Assembly (NCBI GenBank): GCA_026214975.1
Contig: CM047810.1
Coordinates: forward strand, 98,968,316-99,032,315
Reading direction: 5' to 3'
Origin: Gentiana macrophylla
Lineage: Eukaryota; Streptophyta; Magnoliopsida; Gentianales; Gentianaceae
Length of the DNA: 64,000 bases
In this document: positions 55,291 through 64,000 of the stretch, in pieces
Layout: each line of letters begins with the position of its first letter
Position numbering within the stretch: position 1 is the first letter of the stretch
Made by a program: the position numbers and the translations under genes
The notes under the pieces: model-generated
The model's database searches: none
What the model was told of the DNA's origin: nothing
What the model saw: only the letters and a program-made list of their open reading frames with translations

Positions 55291-56202
55291 GTAGCCTCTT
55301 CATCAGTCTCGAATCTTCCTGCACATCATGAGTCTGGGCTTGGTTTTAGATTTACCATGTCCATATTGTCCAAGAATCAGAAGTGTATATTGTTTTGAGA
55401 GAGATGAGTGGGCATCTCAAAGCTCTATGAACTTCCATCCCTAGAAAGTGTGAGATAGACCTAGGTCTTTAAGAGGAAACATGGAGTTCAACACCTTAAC
55501 AAACTTTTTGAATTGCATCGATGAAGTCACCCATGATTAAGAAATCATCTACATATACAGTACAAATAAAGAGACAGAGTTATCATGCTTGAAGATGAAC
55601 AAAGAGGAGTCTCGATATAGACCTGCTTAAAACCCCACTTCACCACCGGCTCTTCATTTCATCAAACCATGCCTCTGGGCTTGCTTTGAGCCTATGCTAC
55701 AATGCCTTGTTTAACTTACAAACATGGGAAGGCTTATTAGGCTTATAAATCCTCTCCTGTTGTGCTATAAAAATAGATTCATGAAGTGTGCCATTCAAGA
55801 ATGCATTGTTGATGTCTACCTGCTGATTGGCTAACGCTTCAAATGCCAGTTAGCTGACAGTAACTACCCCATTGTGATGATTTTGCCACTGGATCAAGCG
55901 TATCATTGTAGTTTACCCTGGTTGTTGATAAAACCCTTTGCAACAAGTCTTGCCTCAGGCTTCGTGACACCGCTTATCCTGGCTTAAGCTTTATCTTATA
56001 CACCCACTTGTTGCCCACTATATGTTGTGAGGGTCTGTGGCACTAAGTCCCATGCATGGTTATCACAAAGAGCCTTATATTCTTCTTTGAATTGCCTTGT
56101 TCCAATCGCACTGAAAAGAGCATCGCCTACTCTTATAGGTTCAACTTGACTTAGATAGGACCGCCTTTGAGCAAGTCCGTAAAAGGCTTGTGGAGATCCC
56201 AC
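55291..56202 (-). pseudogene. copia reverse transcriptase
   Basis: RQFKEEYKALCDNHAWDLVP (55996-56202 frame) is the start of the copia RT. VDINNAFLNGTLHE (near 55800) carries the first catalytic Asp, and VYVDDFLIMGD (near 55530-55560) the intact Y-V-D-D box in another frame. Several frameshifts between them. Confidence 0.85.
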
Positions 56203-57700
56203 TTTAGCCCTCGGGTTTGCATATGGGGATGAACATGTCCTTGTTTTGCTAACAGATTGAACAGTACATCAACATCATTAGGCCGTAAGCTAGATCCCGA
56301 GCCGCTATGACTATCAGTGACGTGGAAGTATCGTTGCTGCGACTTTGACTCGGGAACCGTGTACAAGGAGATGGATGTGGTGTTCTCATTCCTCTCACAT
56401 GTATCATCCTCCCACTGTGATAGCTCCAGATTTATTTGTATCAGATCTAAAAAGATGCCAAGACATGGAATCAAGCAAGAGTAAAGCCAGGGTTTGAATT
56501 CTCTCGTGGTTTAAAGTTCGTGTTTCTCCAGGGGAGTGTTCGGGACTTTTATGTGGGAAGACTTTTTCATTAAAGGAAACATCTCTAGATATGTAGATTC
56601 TACCAAAGAGGATCAAGACATAGATGACCCATGTGGTGTGAGCCGAGCCTAAGCAGTACACCAGTGCTGGTGTGATATTGAAACTTCGTGAGTATGATAG
56701 GGTCAAGCAGGGGGTAACAGCACAACCAAAGATTCTCGGCACTCATATAGACGGGAATCTTTTATATAGCATTTCAAAAGGACTTGTCTAGTAAAATCAG
56801 AGTAGAAGTATGTTGAGTAGTGAACAACATGTTCAAAACTGCTCCACCAATACTTCTACGCAAGGCGATTAGTACGTGCTGTGAGGACTTAGGCCTGCTT
56901 CTGTATTATGTTTGTGTTTCCGTTTCATAGCCCATTCCGGGACGTGTGTAAGGGCGCGGATGTCTCAAATGTATGCCAAACTCGACTCAGCAGAGACTCA
57001 AAAGATCTAAACTCCTCCCAATGTGATCAAGTTGTTTGATCTTTAGATTAAGTTGATTTTCAACAAGAACTTTAAACTTAAGGAAGGTTTCTGTAGCTTC
57101 TCGATTTGTACTTCAGAGATAACCAAGTAAACCCATCAAATTATCAACAAAGGATATATAGTGAGAGTATCCATTGACAGATTTGATCGAAATGGCCCCC
57201 ACAAATCAGTATGAATGAGCTCCAAAGGCATAGCTGATACAGATCGGGATGAAGTATAAGTTGCAGAACGAAGTTTACTCATTTGACAAGCTTTCACAAA
57301 AGGAAAAATTTCACTAATATCAAAACTTTGATTACAACTTTTCGTAACTTTTCAAGACCCTAATAGAAGGTGACTCTAGTCTCCTATACCAAAGCTCTAA
57401 AGACTTGGTAGTATTAGCTACAAAGACAAGACTTATTTGACTCAATCTGAGACTGTATGTGAAGAGAGGAATGATCGGCAACTTTTGAACTTGATACAAT
57501 CCATCCTGTTGCTCCTTCCAAAGCAGAGTAGCCTGGTTTCCTTTGTCCTTCACACAACATCCGTACTTAGAAAACTCAAAGATAACCATCATTATCAATA
57601 AGTAATTGGGGGATACTAAGTAAGTTCTTTGCAATTCTGTGCACACACATAACATTACTTAAAAACAAAGTGTTGTGGGTGATGCTAAGATATTAGGAAA
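56203..57700 (-). pseudogene. copia integrase
   Basis: Pre-integrase domain with LWYRRLESPSIRVLKSYEKL (57332-57655 frame; usual L-W-H-R-R-L-G-H). The core region 56880-57330 is present only as short broken pieces (for example around a G-P-F-R/SVDT-like stretch near 57190). The C-terminal part is PRIFGCAVTPCL … GRIYISRDVSFNEKVFP (56404-56742 frame). A spacer follows to the RT. Confidence 0.8.
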
Positions 57701-59001
57701 ACCAAAGTGTGTGATACGTAACTTTCACCATTACCAACAATTAGTCCATCGATCAATCATAGGGGTACTAAGGCTCAAATTGTTCAAGTCCGAGGTCATA
57801 TGATTGCTAGCTTCACTATCAAGGTACCAAGAGGGATCTGTGCACAGCTTTCGTGTAGCAAGGCAGTATTACACCTTTGGCTTATGAAAGGTGGAGTAAA
57901 AGCTACAAATTTGTATCGAATCTATGCCAAGACTCGTAACAACATGTCCAACCTTCTGCATTTTGACAAAGTTGGTCTTGGCCCTTGGTTAGCACTAGAT
58001 TGATTGGTCCTTCCATCGATCTTCCACTTACTCTACCTCCTCTATAGATCCCCTGGCCCTATTGCCTCCAACAGTGCCCCTGGTGGTCTGGGCCGATTTC
58101 TACCAAAGATTGGATCGAGTAAACACCGCATTGGCACCTGGGTTTGCAAGGTTTATCACGGAGAGTTATGTCGAGAGACGAGACGCCATGGGTGAGGAGT
58201 TGAGCTTGTACCCGGCCATGACAAACAGGTGACTCTTGAGGTGATGTTCACACAATGCATTCAGATTCCTTGGGAAGACCACCCAAAGTTGCAAGAACAA
58301 GCTCAATTAGGAACGGGAGACCCGCAGCCGCCAAATTGTTGAGTAGCTCTTCATTAGTGCAAGATAATCCGCCATACTCTTCATCGGGCCCGATTGGTCA
58401 AGGCATCCTGTATTCAAGATCCGAGCCTGGGCTTGGCTATTGAACAGAGTTTCTAAGGTTTTCATACTTTGCAGAGAGGGTGCAACCTACAATCTCCTCA
58501 GTAACGCTTTCGGTCATAGAACCAACAAGCCAACCGAGTAGAAGTTGATCGGTGTGGTGTGCCATATTTCATACAATCGGATTGATTCCAAGACCATCGC
58601 GATCAATAAGTCGTGGTTTGTATGCGAAATTCCAAACAGGTGGCCATCCAATTTATGACCACGGATAACTGTAAGAATAGAGTACTTCCATAGCAGGTAG
58701 TTCCTTCCATCCAATTTGACACCGCAGGATTGGTTCAAGGTTCCTCCAAATGGTGTAGCCGCCGTGTAGAGGAGGGAGCACACCGACAAATGGGATATGT
58801 GTGGAAATAGGATACTCGAAGGGAGAGACCCGGAAGCCGGAATGGCACTTGTATCGCTCAAGAAATGAAGTGATTCCTCTTTCAAGACATACGGTGGAGT
58901 CAGGATTGCAGAGACAAATCCAGCTGGTGGTGTTGACTCTATACGGCCGCTTCTCGTGGAGTTGATCTCCGTGACATCTTCCACCATCAAGCTCGATACC
59001 A
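57701..59001 (-). pseudogene. copia gag region
   Basis: Frame 58514-59002 contains VKLDGRNYLLWKYSILTVIR and GHKLDGHLFG, the start of the copia gag domain (L-D-x-x-N-Y-x-x-W). The N-terminal part is Ser/Pro-rich. The following zinc-knuckle region (57700-58500) is broken and I could not place a C-C-H-C motif. Confidence 0.75.
58991..59001 (-). promoter_or_regulatory. primer-binding site, initiator tRNA-Met type
   Basis: The minus strand reads TGGTATCGAGC directly after the 5' LTR, against the usual TGGTATCAGAGC of plant copia elements: one base missing in a GA-rich word. Confidence 0.75.
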
Positions 59002-59231
59002 ACTTAGAATATTGTGATGGAATTAATTTCGTGATTCATTGATTCAATTGCAACACAATTACATCATCATATCACTCTTTAGCTCCATAACAGTAATAAC
59101 AAACTAGATCTTATCTAGACTTATCTATTACACTTGGCATAATCATAGTATATCGGGCTAATCCAACACACAAGTCCTATCCACCGATATTAGGCCCCTA
59201 CAAACAAGCCCAAACACTCTATACTTCAACA
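59002..59231 (-). repeat. copia 5' LTR (right)
   Basis: About 230 bp; on the minus strand it starts TGTTGAAG at 59231 and ends next to the primer site. Partner of 54594-54755. Confidence 0.82.
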
Positions 59232-59829
59232 CCGATGTAATGCCTAGTTATATGATTCACTAGTTTATTGATTCAGAATATATCAAGAAAATATATGTCA
59301 AGTAATGAATCATGGATTCATTTCAAACAAGTAAATGTAGACTTGGCCGGGCAATGCAAGTCCTCGAGCCGCAGCTTATGTGTGCTAATGTACAAGTTAA
59401 AAACTCAAGTATAAATGTACATGTTCGTAATGTATAAGAGACTCGAGGTATTAGATCACGTGTTTATTCACAATCTTTTTTTTTTTTTTTTTTTTGTAAA
59501 GATTCCTAATTGTCTACTTTGACCTCTTTTTTTTATATATATTTAAAATGTTTCTCCTTGTTTATTTTATTTATATTCATAAAATTCAATCTTAGATTCA
59601 TAAATCAATATTTCATTCAATGTTATCGAAGTTTTAAATAAAATTATGTCATACTCTTAGTAAATGATTGATCATTATACAAGGAGTAAATAGAACTAGG
59701 CAATACTCTCGTGACATAATTAATGATTCGCTATTTTTATGATTAATAAATTAAATAAGACCATTTGTAGTTATAATAGAATGGATGTATAAAATGTATG
59801 CACTTTTAACGCATACGGCTTTTTGATGC
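59232..59829. other. AT-rich spacer
   Basis: About 600 bp with a 21-base T run near 59478. No gene recognised. Confidence 0.55.
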
Positions 59830-60742
59830 TATCTATTTGAATGATGTTATTTGATCGGGGTGACCCGAATCACCCACGCGGTCGTTGTATACAGCAATGG
59901 ATCATCGTGACATGATAGAGCCCTATCTCGACCTGAAGTCGCGACGCACCGTACGGGCCAACCAACTGGATAGATTCCCTGATCAAAGCCAGGCAGTCCC
60001 GTGATCGATAAGAAATGCATCAGATCGTGACAGTCCCCGATCAGTAGATCGTAACTGGGGCAGCCCATGATCGTAAGGCTTATCCGGGATGAAAAGCATA
60101 TGCGGTACGCGGAAGACGCATGGCTATATAACCGCCCACTAATCCTAGTATCATGGATAACCGCCCAACTACGGTTGACTTGATTCCAAATACATATTTG
60201 GATACGTGAGGCAAATTTATTCCTTAAGTTCACCCATCAAAATAACAACAATTACTTCAGACAATCCTAGAGCAAGAAAGACCCCATTGTTTACCCGCTT
60301 TCATTCTTAGTTCGATCATTGTCGCTGTAATGAGGGCCATTTTTTGTTTCTAGTGGCGATTACATGAGTAAAGAACATGAAATCTAAGAAAATCAACAAG
60401 GAAGGATCTCGCAGGTCCTCGATAATCCGTAAAATACGGATCAAGATCCGTAAAAATCCACAAAACAACCGTAAGACCAACCAAATCCTAAGGAAATGGC
60501 GAAACAACTTCTGAGTGATGCTTTAAAGACAACCCGAGATCAAGATTTTTAGGTTCTTTTTCAAAGTGTGAGAAAAGTGGAAGGAAAAGGTAGAAACTTT
60601 TGGAGAAGAAAGGCGCTTATCACCGTAAAATAGGGGTGGTCATAAGAAGTCAGCAGTAATCCAAATTGTCGAAGTTGTTAAGAGCAAAACTCGCCACGCT
60701 GATTTAGGCCGCAAGTGGCCGAATTGATGCAATGCTAAGACG
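59830..60742 (+). other. Tat-like LTR and leader region
   Basis: GC-richer than the flank. Rich in GATCG / CGATC words and short inverted words such as GGGGTGACCCGAATCACCC (59858-59876). A perfect hairpin ATCCGTA-AAA-TACGGAT is at 60425-60441, followed by a third ATCCGTA. No reliable frame: the minus-strand open frame 59847-60233 has no recognisable content. Confidence 0.5.
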
Positions 60743-61400
60743 ATGAGGATGAGTTCCATCCGCTTCACCTTTGCAGAGCATATTGAAGCATACCTCTTGT
60801 CCTGCAGAGGATTCAAGATACCCAAAATCACCCATATGATGGAACAAAAGACCCGTATGATCATATGCATCAAGATATACCAGATATGCGCTATACAACG
60901 CCTGCATTTAAATGAAATGCAAAGCTTTTCCCGCACTTATCCTGAAGGGCTAGGACCCGTTCAACAAGTTGCCGCCCGTATCTATCACCACTTTATAGCT
61001 TTAACAAAGAAATTCATGAGTATGTTTATCGCTGCAAGACCGCTTCAAAGAATGCATTTCATCCGCTTCACCATTAAGCAAAAATCCGACTAAACGGTTC
61101 TACAATTCATCAAGAGGTTTAATGCAGAGTCAACCTGTGGTCGATGTGGATGATCGATTGGTAGCATCATTCGTAAGTGTGGCTACGGTAGGGGAGATTA
61201 CATGCTAAGTTAAATGGGAAAAATCCCAAAACTACGAAGAATGCTTGGCAATCGCTTTCGGCAATCGTTAGGGTGAAGAAGCCAATCGTGCTGCGAGTTG
61301 GAAAAAGGCACAGTAAAAGGAAAAGCAGTAAGAGAAATCATAAAAAGCGTAAGTCGGTTTGGGATAGGTGCAACCTATAACCGATAGATCGGGCAAAAGA
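60743..61400 (+). pseudogene. Tat-like gag
   Basis: Frame 60743-61093 ends with MQSFSRTYPEGLGPVQQVAA … LTKKFMSMFIAAR … FTIKQKSD, matching the Tat/Athila capsid pattern (F-x-x-T-L-x-G-x-A … F-x-x-L-x-x-x-F-x-x-x-F … I-x-Q). The following FIKRFNAESTC near 61100-61130 continues it in another frame. Confidence 0.65.
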
Positions 61401-62499
61401 GGTGCTCGCAGACGTAGACTTAATCCCGCTGAATGTGTCACGAGAACAAGTTCGCCATTATGGAACGTAGCGGCATAGCGAGAACTCCATTTCCCATGAA
61501 AGGACCCAGTGGAAAAGCGAGATCGCACTCAAATTTCGTAAGTTCCACCAGGATGTTGGTCATGATACGTAGTTTTGTAGTGGAGTTGATCAGTGACACA
61601 TTGATGCAGCCGCAATGGAAGGAAGACTTGACGAGGTAATTGACCGATCTCAGAATCAAGAGCCCAGGGGCGCAGAGTTCAGAAAGGAACACATCAAAAT
61701 GATAGAAACAAGAACAATGAACAGAGGAGACCAAGGAATCCATCCTCGCATCGTGACGGTCGATCGAGCAACCGCCCAAAGAAATACTATCAATACACTA
61801 CTGAGGTCCCAGCGGACAGATCGTGAAAAAGTAGAGACAACAGCCGCATTTAGTCAGATCGCACTTTAGTAAGGGTCAAAAATATCGGGTGAGGTGAAGT
61901 ACGGACTGGAGGGATCCACTACCACAATGAAGCGGTCGGGTCACGAGGCCGTAATCAACAAGAACTCGGGTAAAAGAATTTGGCGCCGATACAAGCAGTT
62001 GTCGTTAACATCTTGTATTACTGTGGTCTTCCGTGCCATGAAGTTGAAGGACTCCGCTTAACACCGTGATTCACACTGGATTTGCAGCCCACCTATCCAT
62101 CCTATGGGCATGATCACGTTACCTACAACTTATGGTAAATTACCTAAAAAGGTGACCTCATGGTAAATTACATTGTGGTTAAAGCACCCTCACTTTATAA
62201 TGTCATCACGACTACCAACAATCATCGATCGCGAGTCATGTTATCTCCCCACCATAACAAGATGAAGTTTCCAAACCAATTGACCGGTTGAGATTAAAGG
62301 AGATGTGGAAGTAGCCAGTGAGTCGCTACACCTCTCAGAAGTTGGTGAAAAACAACTCGCTCAAAGAGGTAACTCTCGAGGAATTATTACCAGAGGAAGA
62401 AAAACTTGGGTATCGCAGATCGACCGAGGTCGTTCGATCGGGAAACAAGGAGCAGAGTCGCAGTCAAGAGATAGGTTCATGGATTCCGCACTCTATACA
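61401..62499 (+). pseudogene. Tat-like gag end and aspartic protease
   Basis: Mostly unreadable. The protease end is seen near 62165-62275: VVKAPSLYNVI followed by a damaged I-L-G-R-P, then a KMKFPNQLTG-like strand. The catalytic D-S/T-G is not seen in any frame. Confidence 0.5.
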
Positions 62500-63310
62500 A
62501 AGGCGTTAAAATGTATGTGCTCAAAGAGTACGAGGACGTTTTTGCATGGAAAACAGATGATATGCCAGGTTTATCACTGCAATTTATTGTCCATAGTTTA
62601 AACGTGGATCGAGCAGCCCTCGCTCATTAAAAAGAAGAGACATTTTGCACCGTGAGCCGATCTCACCATTGAACATGAAGTTGCAAAATTAAAGCGCATG
62701 TGAATTGTCAAGCGAGGTAGTTTACCCAGAGTGGTTAGCCAATCCGGTCTTAAGTGAAGAAGTCGACGGATCTTGGAGAATGTGTGTGATTTTACGGACT
62801 TGAATAAAGCTTGCCCTAAGTGATGCTTATACTTCACCTAATCGATAAAGCCGGGTGGATTCGACCGTGGGTTTTGGGATTTTTGCCCTGACGCGTATAA
62901 AGCGGTACCACCGCATTTTTAATGGACCCAAAAGATGCAGAGAAAATAGCCTTCATAATCGAGTTCGACATATTATTATGTAGCCATGCCGCTTGGGTCA
63001 AGAATGCAAAGCACCTACCAGAGGGCGGTGAATCGAATTTTCCATGATCGATAGGCAAGTCCATAAGTCTATGTTGATGACTTACTGATCAAAAGTTGTG
63101 TCTTTAGATCAATATTTACAAGATGTCAAAGAAGTCCAGTGAAGTACTTCAAATGCCAAAATGAAGTCAATCCCAAGAAATGCACCTTTGGTGTTAGTCC
63201 GAAAATTTCGGGTTACAAGATTTCTAAGGATGGAATCAGGCCAATCCGCATAAGTTGAATGCTCAAGACGATGCCACCACCCACCAATATTAGAGAGGTT
63301 CAAAGATTAA
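62500..63310 (+). pseudogene. Tat-like reverse transcriptase
   Basis: Blocks in order: LKEYEDVFAWKTDDMPGLS (62520-62580), HSLNVDRAA, RHFAP, EVAKLKRM, VVYPEWLANPV (about 62715-62750), WRMCVIFTDLNKACPK (about 62775-62820), MDPKDAEKIAFIIEFD (62920-62970), then a degraded M-P-x-G-x-x-N-A, YQRAVNRIFHD and VYVDDLLIKS regions (near 63020 and 63070). The order and the E-Y-x-D-V-F-A-W and Y-P-x-W-L-A-N words are specific to this clade. Confidence 0.82.
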
Positions 63311-63830
63311 CCGAAGATTAGCAAAGATTGAACATGATTTTTTCACGCTCAAAGACAAATGCGGCAATCGCTTTCTTTAAGATTTTAAGGAAAGCAACAC
63401 CATTTCATGGAGGGGCGATTGTCAAGAAGCTTTTGATGAATTGAAGAAATATTTGTTGGAATTACCAACCCCGACGCCTCCACAAGAAGCGAGAGGTGTT
63501 ATACCTCTATCTATCACCTGTGATGAGGCCATTAGTGTCGCCTTTTGGTTAGGCAACAGATTCACCTGCCGCTTTATTTCACGAGCAAATCCTTACATGG
63601 ACCTCGGCGAGGTATTCAGACGCGGAGAAATTGGTACTAGCATTGGTACATGCGCCCAGGAAATTGAGATCTTATTTTCAAAGTCACCCGGTGGTCGCCT
63701 TGACCGATCAGCCATTAAAGCAAATACTACTGGCAGCCGATACTTCAGGTCGCTTAGCCAAACGGGTCGCCGACCAAGCGTGATACGATCCGAATACGTA
63801 TCAAGAACCGTGAAGGCTCAGCTCTAGCGC
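63311..63830 (+). pseudogene. Tat-like RNase H (first)
   Basis: EAFDELKKYLLELPTPTPP (63428-63485), then the S-x-x-A-V-S-A-V-L-like strand near 63520, LVLALVHAPRKL and VVALTDQPLKQIL (63640-63730) with the D-Q-P-L-K block, and DTSGRLAKRV (63740-63770). Frames alternate. Confidence 0.8.
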
Positions 63831-63879
63831 ATTTTCCGCCGAAGAGAAATCTATTTCTATCAATCACCAGTTTAGTCCA

Positions 63880-64000
63880 AAAGAATCGTGCCGCTGGAAG
63901 TTGTTCGTTGATGGAGCATCTAGCAAGAGCGGGTCAGAGTGTGGCTCCTCCTCATAAGTCCAAAGTGGTGAAGAGTTCCCTTTATGCTTTGCACTTTAAC
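63880..64000 (+). pseudogene. Tat-like second RNase H, start only
   Basis: RWKLFVDGASSKSGSECG (about 63890-63945) matches the W-x-L-x-V-D-G-A-S-N-x-x-G-x-G start of the archaeal-type RNase H found after pol RNase H in Tat elements. It is truncated by the window end. Confidence 0.75.

Larger units (their letters stand above)
54594..59231 (-). mobile_element. Ty1/copia element, degraded, both LTRs present
   Basis: Minus-strand element of 4.6 kb with short LTRs (54594-54755 and 59002-59231), an initiator-tRNA-Met-type primer site next to the right LTR, and gag, integrase, RT and RNase H reading right to left, the copia order. All frames are broken. The left LTR has lost about 65 bp relative to the right, so this is an older copy. 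Confidence 0.9.
59830..64000 (+). mobile_element. Ty3/gypsy Tat-lineage element, 5' part
   Basis: Plus-strand element running off the window. In order: a likely LTR and leader (59830-60700), gag (60890-61140), protease end (62150-62290), Tat-type RT (62500-63310), RNase H (63420-63830) and the start of a second RNase H with LFVDGASSKSGS (63900 on). A second, archaeal-type RNase H after the usual one marks the Tat clade (lineage knowledge). Frameshifts are very dense. The LTR limits cannot be set because the partner LTR is outside. Confidence 0.85.

Noticed and set aside
59847..60233. 128-codon minus-strand frame
   Set aside because: No recognisable domain; lies in the LTR or leader of a plus-strand Tat-like element.

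Overview
The window is a transposon-dense stretch of a flowering-plant nuclear genome, probably a eudicot. The evidence is spliced F-box/LRR/FBD genes, plant lineages of Ty3/gypsy (chromovirus, Athila, Tat) and Ty1/copia, a plant Mutator-like element, and a RepHel Helitron carrying a spliced RPA1 gene. I cannot name the species. A 100-N scaffold gap lies at 48909-49008. Many reading frames are broken by 1-2 nt indels in homopolymers and GA/TC repeats, so at least some breaks may be assembly errors.

Layout. 1-15139: a plus-strand chromovirus (3' LTR 14920-15139). A complete minus-strand Athila-like element (3133-14616, CCCCC target duplication) sits inside its integrase gene. 15140-24912: a low-gene stretch with a spliced F-box/FBD gene (16992-18866; one frameshift, one stop), a decayed tandem paralogue (23063-24760), FBD debris next to a hAT-like end, a 3-unit ~130-bp tandem repeat and a tRNA-derived SINE. 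24913-26696: a minus-strand solo LTR.

26920-38637: a Mutator-like element with ~320-bp, nearly identical terminal inverted repeats packed with the palindrome CTACGTTTAAACGTAG, and an AATGGAAT target duplication. It encodes a transposase (plus strand). Converging on it are two minus-strand genes: a two-B3-domain REM-like protein and a DUF1985-Ulp1 (C48) protease. Further arrays of the palindrome lie between these two genes and near the right end. A DNA-binding B3 gene together with arrays of one palindrome inside a transposon is the most interesting combination here. A microsatellite block with a LINE-like 3' fragment interrupts its right half.

39180-48906: a minus-strand Helitron with a hairpin and CTAG-T 3' end, a frameshifted RepHel gene and a spliced RPA1-like gene with good splice sites. 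Its predicted 5' end is two bases from the gap. 49009-52966: the 3' end of a copia element whose LTR is interrupted by a related ~1.7-kb solo LTR. 52967-54593: two more F-box/FBD fragments. 54594-59231: a degraded minus-strand copia element with both LTRs and an initiator-Met-type primer site. 59830-64000: the 5' part of a plus-strand Tat-lineage element that runs off the window, including the start of its second (archaeal-type) RNase H.

The only ordinary host genes I can support are the F-box/FBD copies. The rest is mobile DNA in layered insertions, so relative insertion order can be read directly: chromovirus before Athila, outer copia LTR before the nested LTR.
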